Source: Thermoplasmata archaeon
Lineage (GTDB): Archaea > Thermoplasmatota > Thermoplasmata > Halarchaeoplasmatales > Halarchaeoplasmataceae
Reading direction: 5' to 3'
DNA length: 6,059 nt
Assembly (NCBI GenBank): GCA_019594195.1
Contig: JAFDTP010000095.1
Coordinates: 1 to 6,059, forward strand
Shown: positions 1 through 4,935 of the stretch, piece by piece
Numbering within the stretch: position 1 is the first letter of the stretch
Layout of the letters: every line of letters begins with the position of its first letter
Translations under genes and position numbers: made by a program
Notes under the pieces: model-generated
The model's input: only the letters and a program-made list of their open reading frames with translations
Told to the model about the DNA's origin: nothing
Database searches by the model: none

Positions 1-1055
1 ATTATCTTCGGGAACCAGTTCTGCGTCTTTAGACAGATCTGTACTATCACCAACATGACTGGCACCTCTATCAAAAGTCCAGTAACCGCTGCAAGAGTAG
101 CATAAGATTCTATCCCGAAGACCGTGACAGACATCGCTATGGCGACTTCGAAATGATTACTGGTTGCGATCTGAGCCGTGGGTGCGGCGTCCTCGTAGGC
201 GAGACCGACTTTTTTCGCTGTCCAGTAGGAGATAACGAACATTATGAAAAACTGTACAAGCAAAGGTATAGCGATCAATAACACGATCACGGGCCGTCCC
301 AATATCGTGCCTGAATGTGGAGACACGATAACGACTATCGTGAACAGTAGAGCGGAAACTGAAACGTAGTGGAGTTTCCCTGTGAATTGTTCGAACCATT
401 CTTTACCTTTCTTATCGATAAGTATCTTTCTAGTAAAGTAACCTGCTACAAGAGGACCACCGATATACGCTAAAACACCGAAAGCTATCTTACTGAATGG
501 AACACCTACCTCAGCCCCCGGAACATCGGCTATAGGTAGAAGGAGTATAGCAAGAGGTGCATATAAGACCAACATGGATAGAGAATTGATCGCTGTTGTA
601 ACGATAGTGTGACCCATATTTCCCCTTGAAAGATAAGACCATACTAGGACCATCGCCGTACAGGGAGCGATCCCTAAAAGGATCATACCTCCGATGAGTT
701 CGCTGGTCATCTCCGCAGTAAGGAACGGGGCCCATATAACGGAAAAGAAGAGCCAGGCCAATCCTGCCTTGAGGAATGGTTTGATACCCCAGTTCAGGCC
801 CAATGTGGTTATGATAGGTCTTGCTGCTTTTCCCGCACGCAGTATCTTTTGAAAAGGTGTTTGCACCATGATAGGATATATCATCAAGAATAGAACGATG
901 ACTACCGGGATAGAATAACCTGACACTTCAAAGGCCTCAAAGGTCTCAGTTATACCGGGAAAAATGTATCCTAATCCAAGCGCCAACACCATACATATAG
1001 CTACCCAAACAGTAAGATATCTTTCAAAGAAACCTAGATCATGTTCCTCAGTCAT
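1..1055 (-). CDS. acr3: Acr3-family arsenite efflux permease (3' end cut off by window edge)
   Basis: This is a membrane permease that exports arsenite (in some members also antimonite) using the membrane potential or proton gradient. The frame is open for 351 codons from ATG 1055 to the window edge. It reads as about ten hydrophobic helices with the family's hallmarks. The TM4 motif [13 protein letters not shown] carries the conserved Cys (Cys132), and SNHFEVAIA carries the conserved Glu (Glu303). The last visible part, [13 protein letters not shown] followed by NWF, is typical of the extreme C-terminus, so probably only a few residues are missing. The start lies 2 nt after the stop of the upstream arsR, with an AGGTG-type ribosome site inside that gene's end, so the two are almost certainly co-transcribed and translationally coupled. 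The family call is firm. Substrate (arsenite rather than another oxyanion) is inferred from family and from the flanking arsR genes. Confidence 0.95.
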   Translation of the reverse strand, partial: MTEEHDLGFFERYLTVWVAICMVLALGLGYIFPGITETFEAFEVSGYSIPVVIVLFLMIYPIMVQTPFQKILRAGKAARPIITTLGLNWGIKPFLKAGLAWLFFSVIWAPFLTAEMTSELIGGMILLGIAPCTAMVLVWSYLSRGNMGHTIVTTAINSLSMLVLYAPLAILLLPIADVPGAEVGVPFSKIAFGVLAYIGGPLVAGYFTRKILIDKKGKEWFEQFTGKLHYVSVSALLFTIVVIVSPHSGTILGRPVIVLLIAIPLLVQFFIMFVISYWTAKKVGLAYEDAAPTAQIATSNHFEVAIAMSVTVFGIESYATLAAVTGLLIEVPVMLVIVQICLKTQNWFPKI

Positions 1056-1057
1056 CT

Positions 1058-1333
1058 TTAACACCTATCTTCTAACTTATCTCCAAGTTCTTTCCCTTTC
1101 TCCAATATCTCGATTATCTCGGGTTCTGAAACTTTGTAATATATGCGCTTCCCATCTCGTTTTTTTTCGATCAGACCACAGTTGTGGAGGTCTTTCAGGT
1201 GATGACTGGTGAGAGACTGTTCTAGATCTAAGCACTCGGATATTTCGTTCACGCATCTCTCTTCCTCACCTATACAATAAAGTATCCTTCTGCGGTTCTC
1301 GTTGCTCAAGCAATCATATAAACGATTATTCAT
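1058..1333 (-). CDS. ArsR/SmtB-family winged-helix regulator (ArsR1), first gene of the acr3 operon
   Basis: This is a small winged-helix DNA-binding repressor of 91 residues from ATG 1333. It is expected to act as a dimer that represses its own operon until a metalloid or other inducer binds. The ArsR fold is visible: an N-terminal helix with [11 protein letters not shown], a recognition helix at about residues 40-50 ([10 protein letters not shown]), then [18 protein letters not shown] as the beta wing, and a C-terminal dimerisation helix. The classical arsenite site CVC is not intact: the equivalent stretch is [10 protein letters not shown], keeping Cys27 but with Asn at the second position. 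Other cysteines are at 8, 20, 34, 52 and 91 (the last residue), so a different thiol site is possible. A GTG at 1342 would add three residues, but ATG 1333 fits the TATA position better. It is followed 2 nt later by acr3. Family is certain; the inducer is not. Confidence 0.9.
   Translation of the reverse strand: MNNRLYDCLSNENRRRILYCIGEEERCVNEISECLDLEQSLTSHHLKDLHNCGLIEKKRDGKRIYYKVSEPEIIEILEKGKELGDKLEDRC
1061..1066 (-). promoter_or_regulatory. Ribosome binding site of acr3
   Basis: On the minus strand AGGTGT lies 5 nt before the acr3 ATG (1055) and inside the last codons of arsR1. It matches part of the GGAGGTGA anti-16S consensus. It supports ATG 1055 as the start and coupled translation of the two genes. 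Confidence 0.55.
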
Positions 1334-1338
1334 ATGAG

Positions 1339-1363
1339 TCACTAATCATACGTGATTTAAAAA
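1339..1363 (-). promoter_or_regulatory. arsR1-acr3 promoter with candidate operator palindrome
   Basis: Read on the minus strand, an archaeal TATA-like box TTTTTAAA (1356-1363) is preceded by purine-rich AAAAGA, a plausible BRE. A start site about 25 nt downstream would fall near 1334, making the arsR1 message leaderless at ATG 1333. Directly after the TATA box is an imperfect 17-bp palindrome (1339-1355), on the + strand TCACTAATCATACGTGA, of the form TCAC-NN-AT-N-AT-NN-GTGA. Its placement between TATA box and start site is where a repressor would block transcription, so it is a reasonable ArsR operator candidate. No footprint or homologous sites were available to test this. Confidence 0.5.
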
Positions 1364-1420
1364 TCTTTTCTCTTAGATCCAAAATCATCTCTCTAGATCA
1401 CCTATACAAAAGACAGATTT

Positions 1421-1463
1421 TTTTCGTAAAGTATATTAGTTCTAAAAATTCTTCTTTTCACAC
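1421..1463 (+). promoter_or_regulatory. Promoter region of arsR2
   Basis: The TATA-like stretch GTATATTA (1431-1438) is preceded by TTTTCGTAAA, a plausible BRE. A start site about 25 nt downstream would fall around 1460, giving an essentially leaderless message with ATG 1464. A second AT-rich box, CTAAAAATT (1442-1450), would instead fit a leaderless start at ATG 1476. A short dyad TTAGTTCTAA (1436-1445) overlaps the region and could be an operator half-site pair, but it is short. Confidence 0.45.
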
Positions 1464-1799
1464 ATGTGTCCGGATATGGAGATCCCTGAAGAAGTTGAGA
1501 GAGGCTTAGAAGCTAGAGGTGGGATAGCAGATCTTATGAGAAAGTTAGAGGACAAAAGTATCCAGGACCAGAGTCAGATATATAAGGCTCTATCCAATCA
1601 ATTGCGACTGAAGATATTGGCTCTTCTAGACGAGCAGGACCTATGTGTCTGCCTATTGAAAGAGATGCTAGATATAGAAGATTCAAAGCTGTCATATCAT
1701 CTCTCTGTGTTAAAAGAGGAAGGGCTGATAGAAGGAGAGAGAGACGCGAACTACGTCATATATAGAATAAAAGAGAAAGGAAAGAAATACGCTCCGTAA
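1464..1799 (+). CDS. arsR: ArsR-type arsenite-sensing repressor with CVC motif (ArsR2)
   Basis: This is a 111-residue winged-helix transcriptional repressor, expected to release DNA on binding As(III) or Sb(III). Residues 37-105 form the ArsR domain. Ser-Gln-Ile-Tyr-Lys-Ala-Leu-Ser-Asn opens the first helices. DLCVCLLKEML carries the Cys61-Val-Cys63 pair that is the classical metalloid ligand site at the start of the DNA-binding region. KLSYHLSVLKEEGLI is the recognition helix, and the following wing is ERDANYVIYRI. An N-terminal extension of about 35 residues, acidic and predicted helical, is longer than in many ArsR proteins and carries Cys2, which could be a third ligand if ATG 1464 is the start. 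ATG 1476 (Met5) is an alternative start that would remove Cys2. It is divergent from arsR1-acr3 and convergent with the permease operon, so it could control either or both. It ends in a T-run. Confidence 0.92.
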   Translation: MCPDMEIPEEVERGLEARGGIADLMRKLEDKSIQDQSQIYKALSNQLRLKILALLDEQDLCVCLLKEMLDIEDSKLSYHLSVLKEEGLIEGERDANYVIYRIKEKGKKYAP

Positions 1800-1805
1800 A
1801 AGGGG

Positions 1806-1811
1806 TTTTTT
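1806..1811 (+). terminator. T-run terminator of arsR2
   Basis: Six T residues follow the arsR2 stop by 6 nt, the usual form of an intrinsic archaeal terminator. They lie in the 13-nt gap between two convergent genes. On the opposite strand a TTTT at 1801-1798 could weakly terminate the leftward transcript. Confidence 0.5.
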
Positions 1812-1812
1812 A

Positions 1813-2046
1813 TCAGCCTTTGAGTTTCTCTTTTATCTGTTTTGGATCTAGTATCTCTCCTTTAGCTATAACTTCGCCGTCGATAGATAATGCTGGGGTC
1901 GTCATGACTCCTCTTGCGCTTATCTCGCTTATATCCTCGACCTTTTCTATCTCCGCGTCGATACCTAATTCTTCTACAGCTTCCCTAGCGTTCTTCTCCA
2001 ATTTCTGGCATTTCGCACATCCGGTTCCAAAGATCTCTATCTTCAT
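1813..2046 (-). CDS. Small thioredoxin-fold protein with CAKC redox site (redox-active disulfide protein 2 type)
   Basis: This is a 77-residue cytoplasmic protein of the thioredoxin_3 / 'redox-active disulfide protein 2' family. The order is beta strand MKIEIFGTG, then the redox pair Cys10-Ala-Lys-Cys13 at the start of the first helix, then a helix to about residue 28. A strand and an acidic stretch EKVEDISEI follow, then the cis-proline loop VMTTPAL (Pro51), the strand pair SIDGEVIAKG, and a C-terminal helix. It is full length for this minimal family and has no signal peptide. It starts 27 nt after the permease stop and has a perfect Shine-Dalgarno, so it is the second gene of that operon. 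Homologous pairs of COG0701 permease plus small CxxC protein are common in prokaryotes. Passing thiols, metalloid or electrons to the permease substrate is a fair inference but is not shown by the sequence. Confidence 0.9.
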   Translation of the reverse strand: MKIEIFGTGCAKCQKLEKNAREAVEELGIDAEIEKVEDISEISARGVMTTPALSIDGEVIAKGEILDPKQIKEKLKG

Positions 2047-2053
2047 CTTTTTC

Positions 2054-2061
2054 TCACCTCC
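2054..2061 (-). promoter_or_regulatory. Strong Shine-Dalgarno of the CAKC protein gene
   Basis: On the minus strand GGAGGTGA lies 7 nt upstream of ATG 2046. It is a full match to the 16S 3' end and fixes the start codon. It contrasts with the first genes of the local operons, which lack such a motif. Confidence 0.85.
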
Positions 2062-2073
2062 TTTTTTCTCTAA

Positions 2074-3144
2074 TCATGAAACGATGATACCATAGGTAAA
2101 TCCCAATATAGTCGAAAGGATGACTACTATCAATATATAAGCCAACCAGTGCTTGAACTTCATTATTCTGAACAGTACAATCATATTAGGTAGACTCAAA
2201 GAAGGCCCCGCGAGAAGGAGACTCAATGCGGGCGCCTCACCCATCACTCCTGCTTCGTAGCCAAAAGTACCTCCGATGATCGGCACTTCAAGTAGGGTAG
2301 GCATGTATAAGATGCCTCCAACTATTGAACCAAGAAATGATGTAGATAAACTATTTCCGCCTAGATAAGGTCTAAAAGTTTCCGGCGGAACGAAGAACTC
2401 TATAACTCCCACGATGAAGGTCCCTACAAGAAGTATTGGAAGTATCTTTTTAGTCAAAAACCAAGTTTCTGATCCCCAATTTTTGATCTCTCGAGTTTCA
2501 TAGTGTTTTCGCAGCAAAAGAAGGAGAACAGCGATCAGAGAGAGTAAGATGACAGCTTTTGGTGCCCAATGTACTGATCCGGAGGCACCTATCAGCAAAA
2601 TAGCTAACAGCAATCCAAAAAACGTCAACTTTATCCAGATAGCTCTATCATCTTCATCATCGTTTATAGAATTGTTTTGATTCTGGGCGCTTGTTTCTTC
2701 ATCATCAGCTTTGAATATCTTGGACATCAAGAACGCTATCAGGAAAGCGGTAGCGACGGCGGAAACGGCTCTCGCTAGACCTATCTGAAATCCTAACTCG
2801 GATGCGGTGTAAACGATAGCTAAGATGTTGATAGCAGGGCCCGAATATAGAAAAGCTGTCGCCGGCCCTACACCGCTGCCTTTCTTGTACAGACCAGCGA
2901 ACATGGGAAGTATGGTACAGCTGCAGACCGCCAAAACAGCTCCTGATACCGAAGCTATAGGATAGGAGATCTTCTTCTTGACATCTGGGCCGAGATATCT
3001 GATGATAGCGTCCTTTTTTATGAAAGCTGCTATCGCCCCAGCGATGAAAAAAGCCGGGATCAAACAGGTGAGAGTATGAGAACTCAAGTAATAAGCTACC
3101 ATCTCAAGACCGCTCATCAACATCGCGTATATCTGGTCCAACAT
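2074..3144 (-). CDS. ArsP/YraQ-type permease (COG0701, PF03773), probable arsenical efflux
   Basis: This is an integral membrane permease of 356 residues, full length for the COG0701/PF03773 family. That family includes ArsP, an organoarsenical exporter, and related putative efflux proteins. Two homologous membrane halves are joined by a charged cytosolic linker at about residues 144-170, rich in Asp/Glu/Asn. The first half carries Cys74-Ser-Cys76 in AVCSCTILPMFAGLYKKGSG, then SGPAINILA (about 101-109). The second half carries the equivalent GGILYMPTLLEVP (about 277-288) and GPSLSLPNM (313-321). Cys27 is a third cysteine in the first helix. The Cys-Ser-Cys motif is plausibly the site for a thiophilic substrate. 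ATG 3144 begins a normal first amphipathic helix. The next gene is the CAKC protein, 27 nt downstream. Family is clear; As(III), organoarsenical or another metal as substrate is inferred only from neighbours. Confidence 0.9.
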   Translation of the reverse strand: MLDQIYAMLMSGLEMVAYYLSSHTLTCLIPAFFIAGAIAAFIKKDAIIRYLGPDVKKKISYPIASVSGAVLAVCSCTILPMFAGLYKKGSGVGPATAFLYSGPAINILAIVYTASELGFQIGLARAVSAVATAFLIAFLMSKIFKADDEETSAQNQNNSINDDEDDRAIWIKLTFFGLLLAILLIGASGSVHWAPKAVILLSLIAVLLLLLRKHYETREIKNWGSETWFLTKKILPILLVGTFIVGVIEFFVPPETFRPYLGGNSLSTSFLGSIVGGILYMPTLLEVPIIGGTFGYEAGVMGEAPALSLLLAGPSLSLPNMIVLFRIMKFKHWLAYILIVVILSTILGFTYGIIVS

Positions 3145-3157
3145 GCTATCGTTCTTG

Positions 3158-3175
3158 TTTCAATATTTTTTGAAA
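3158..3175 (-). promoter_or_regulatory. Perfect inverted repeat in the permease promoter (candidate ArsR operator)
   Basis: The 18-bp element TTTCAATATTTTTTGAAA has perfect 6-bp arms (TTTCAA / TTGAAA) around a 6-bp AT spacer. It ends 13 bp upstream of ATG 3144. On the minus strand its AAAATATT core could itself be a TATA box for a leaderless message. Alternatively it overlaps the start site driven by the TATA box at 3187-3196. Either way a bound dimer would block transcription. An extra TTTCAA half-site lies at 3220-3225. Which regulator binds is unknown; ArsR2 is the simplest guess. Confidence 0.5.
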
Positions 3176-3186
3176 TACTCTATGTT

Positions 3187-3196
3187 GATCTATAAC
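3187..3196 (-). promoter_or_regulatory. TATA-like box of the permease-CAKC operon
   Basis: On the minus strand GTTATAGATC lies about 43-52 nt upstream of the permease ATG. A start site 25 nt downstream would give a short leader of about 20 nt, inside the inverted repeat at 3158-3175. The AT-rich core of that repeat is the competing TATA candidate. The rest of the 255-bp gap (3197-3345) shows no gene or clear RNA structure. Confidence 0.35.
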
Positions 3197-3345
3197 CCAG
3201 TCATTAATAAGGATTTTGGTTTCAAAAAAATTTTAAATGAATCGACTTTAAGGAATCTAGTGTTCCCTTTTCTCGGTATATCCGACCCCCGATATTATCA
3301 AAAAAAGTAAAATTGATCGATTCCATCTACGATCGGCAAATCTTT

Positions 3346-3368
3346 CGAAAAAGTTATTTCCTATATTA
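3346..3368 (+). promoter_or_regulatory. Promoter of the 58-residue membrane protein gene
   Basis: CGAAAAAGTTAT (3346-3357) resembles a BRE plus TATA box, and CTATATTA (3361-3368) is a second TATA-like stretch. With 25 nt spacing they place transcription start around 3380-3390, so the leader to ATG 3400 would be about 10-20 nt. No Shine-Dalgarno is evident. Confidence 0.4.
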
Positions 3369-3399
3369 CCATTATCAAATCAAAAAGAGACATGATAAT

Positions 3400-3576
3400 A
3401 TGCTTGAGGAAGAAAAGATAATGCTGTTGGTGGGCGTTATATTCATCTTAGTCAGCATAATAGCAATGATCGTCATACCGATCAACTTGGAATTCAGTAT
3501 CAATACTAATTGGCTTATCGGTCCTATAGCGATGATAATAGGTATCGTTTTATTGATATTCACTTTCAGAGATTAG
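3400..3576 (+). CDS. Small two-helix membrane protein, function unknown
   Basis: I do not recognise this 58-residue protein. It begins MLEEEKI and has two strongly hydrophobic segments, about residues 7-27 and 38-55. A short polar hairpin with Asn-rich EFSINTNW (about 31-38) joins them, and it ends in FRD. That pattern predicts a membrane hairpin with both ends on the same side, most simply cytosolic given the charged ends. ATG 3400 is chosen because it follows plausible TATA boxes. The frame stays open upstream to a TTG at 3313, but that extension overlaps the promoter and is AT-rich non-hydrophobic sequence. It stands alone between the permease promoter and the prf1 promoter, so context gives no role. 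Coding potential is supported by clean hydrophobic periodicity, not by homology. Confidence 0.6.
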   Translation: MLEEEKIMLLVGVIFILVSIIAMIVIPINLEFSINTNWLIGPIAMIIGIVLLIFTFRD

Positions 3577-3601
3577 ATGTAAAATGAACTTTTGAAGCCA
3601 G

Positions 3602-3606
3602 TTTTT
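3602..3606 (+). terminator. Possible T-run terminator after the small membrane protein gene
   Basis: Five T residues lie 25 nt after the stop codon, in a gap that must separate this gene from the prf1 promoter. The run is short, so the call is tentative. Confidence 0.25.
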
Positions 3607-3649
3607 CCAAATGAGGTCTATAACATCAACCCCTGAAAAATGAAAATCA

Positions 3650-3663
3650 CGAAAGATTTTTAA
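3650..3663 (+). promoter_or_regulatory. Promoter of prf1-argS
   Basis: CGAAAGATTTTTAA is a good archaeal BRE (CGAAAG) plus TATA (TTTTTAA). A start site about 25 nt downstream would fall around 3684-3690. That leaves a leader of roughly 10-20 nt before ATG 3700 or 3706, with no Shine-Dalgarno. Confidence 0.55.
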
Positions 3664-3699
3664 TCACCACTATCTGTATGACCTAATTAATTGATAACC

Positions 3700-4926
3700 A
3701 TGGATATGTCTAAGAAAGACGAATACGAATTCAACAAGGCGGTAGAGGAGATCGAAGACTTGAGAGGTAGGGGGACGGAACTGATCTCTTTATACATACC
3801 GCCGGATAAATCTATATCAGATGTGAATTCTTACATAAACCAAGAGATGTCTGAGAGCTCCAATATCAAATCTAAGACTACCAGGAAGAACGTACAGTCC
3901 GCATTAAAATCTATAAGGAGCAAATTGAAGTACATAGATAAGGTCCCTGAGAACGGAGTTATATTTTTTGTTGGAGAAGTTTCAGCCGAGGGAGACAAAA
4001 CGGAGATGGTGTCAAAAACAGTCGAACCTCCCCAAAGATTACAGACTTTTACATACAGATGTGATTCAGAATTTTATGTAGAACCATTAAAGGAGATGTC
4101 GGGGGAAAGGGAAAACTACGGTCTTATCGTCATCGATAGAAGCGAAGCCACGATAGGCATTTTGAGGGGCAATAGAGTCGAAACTTTGAATCATATCCAA
4201 TCAATGGTTCCGAGCAAGCATTCCAAAGGAGGACAGTCCGCACAGCGTTTTGAAAGAAGTATAGAGAAGGCCGCTCAGAACTTTTTTAAAAGAGTCGGCG
4301 AGAAGGCGAATGGACTGCTTTTGGAAGAAGATATAGATGGACTTATAATAGGGGGCCCTGGTCGGACCAAGGACGATTTCGTAGAGGCTGAATACCTACA
4401 TCACGAACTCCAGAAAAAGATAGTTGACACTTTCAATACGGGATATACCGATGAATACGGACTCAAAGAGTTGATGGAAAATGCACAGGAAACTCTATCC
4501 GATCTAGAGGTTATGAAGGAGAAAGAGTTGGTCGATAGGTTGATGGAAGAGATAAAGGATCCTAAAGGCGGTCTAGCCACCTACGGTAAAGAGGAAACCC
4601 TTAGAGCCCTGAGGATGGGTGCGATAGATACTTTGCTGGTATCGGACGGTATCGATGAGCAGGTTGTCAAATATGATTGTGATGAGTGTGGAGCTCAGGG
4701 TATGGAAACTGAAAAATTGAACTCCGATGATGAAGTCTACTTGTGTCCCGAATGCGATTCTAAGATAGAAGAGCCCGAGAAAGAGGATATAATCGATTTT
4801 TTCTTCGAAGAAGCTGAACAGGTTGGTACCGATGTAGAGATGATATCGAAACAGTCAGAACAGGGCGAACTACTTCTCAATGCGTTCGGTGGTATAGCTG
4901 GAATATTGCGATTCAGGATCAATTGA
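3700..4926 (+). CDS. prf1: Peptide chain release factor aRF1
   Basis: This is the archaeal class 1 release factor. It recognises all three stop codons in the ribosomal A site and triggers hydrolysis of peptidyl-tRNA, acting with aEF1A and ABCE1. It has 408 residues, the usual length. Domain 1 carries Asn55-Ile-Lys-Ser58 (SSNIKSKTTRKNV) and Tyr119-x-Cys121-x3-Phe125 (TYRCDSEF), the stop-codon reading elements. Domain 2 carries Gly177-Gly-Gln179 in SKHSKGGQSAQRF, the catalytic loop. Domain 3 has a zinc-ribbon-like insertion with Cys327, Cys330, Cys349 and Cys352 (CDEC and CPEC), as in many archaeal homologues. The start could be ATG 3700 or ATG 3706; an upstream in-frame TTG at 3691 is unlikely. 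It is the first gene of an operon with argS, 9 nt downstream. All functional motifs are intact, so it appears fully active. Confidence 0.98.
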   Translation: MDMSKKDEYEFNKAVEEIEDLRGRGTELISLYIPPDKSISDVNSYINQEMSESSNIKSKTTRKNVQSALKSIRSKLKYIDKVPENGVIFFVGEVSAEGDKTEMVSKTVEPPQRLQTFTYRCDSEFYVEPLKEMSGERENYGLIVIDRSEATIGILRGNRVETLNHIQSMVPSKHSKGGQSAQRFERSIEKAAQNFFKRVGEKANGLLLEEDIDGLIIGGPGRTKDDFVEAEYLHHELQKKIVDTFNTGYTDEYGLKELMENAQETLSDLEVMKEKELVDRLMEEIKDPKGGLATYGKEETLRALRMGAIDTLLVSDGIDEQVVKYDCDECGAQGMETEKLNSDDEVYLCPECDSKIEEPEKEDIIDFFFEEAEQVGTDVEMISKQSEQGELLLNAFGGIAGILRFRIN

Positions 4927-4935
4927 GGGGTCGAG

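Noticed and set aside
157..735. Two minus-strand open frames (157-399 and 511-735)
   Set aside because: They lie wholly within the acr3 gene in other frames and read as Arg/Ser-rich sequence without any fold; acr3 is open across both.
964..1212. Plus-strand open frame across the arsR1-acr3 junction
   Set aside because: It is antisense to two well-supported genes and its translation has no recognisable pattern.
1820..2095. Plus-strand open frame opposite the CAKC protein gene
   Set aside because: It is the antisense reading of a clear thioredoxin-fold gene; its Ser/Phe/Ile-rich translation is an expected shadow.
3197..3345. A possible small RNA or tRNA in the gap between permease and the small membrane protein
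   Set aside because: No cloverleaf, T-loop motif or stable G+C-rich stem could be found; the sequence is AT-rich with only short near-palindromes such as CGGTATATCCG.
3313..3399. TTG-initiated 29-residue N-terminal extension of the small membrane protein
   Set aside because: It would include the TATA-like promoter region, uses a rarer start codon, and adds no hydrophobic or conserved pattern; ATG 3400 is preferred.
3375..3563. Minus-strand open frame opposite the small membrane protein
   Set aside because: It is hydrophobic only because the sense strand is rich in Ile/Met codons whose complements also encode hydrophobic residues; it has no promoter or ribosome site. The sense frame has a better promoter and charge pattern, though this is the least certain of the rejections.
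3691..3699. TTG start three codons upstream for prf1
   Set aside because: ATG 3700 and ATG 3706 are both better, and the TTG would lie at or before the predicted transcription start.
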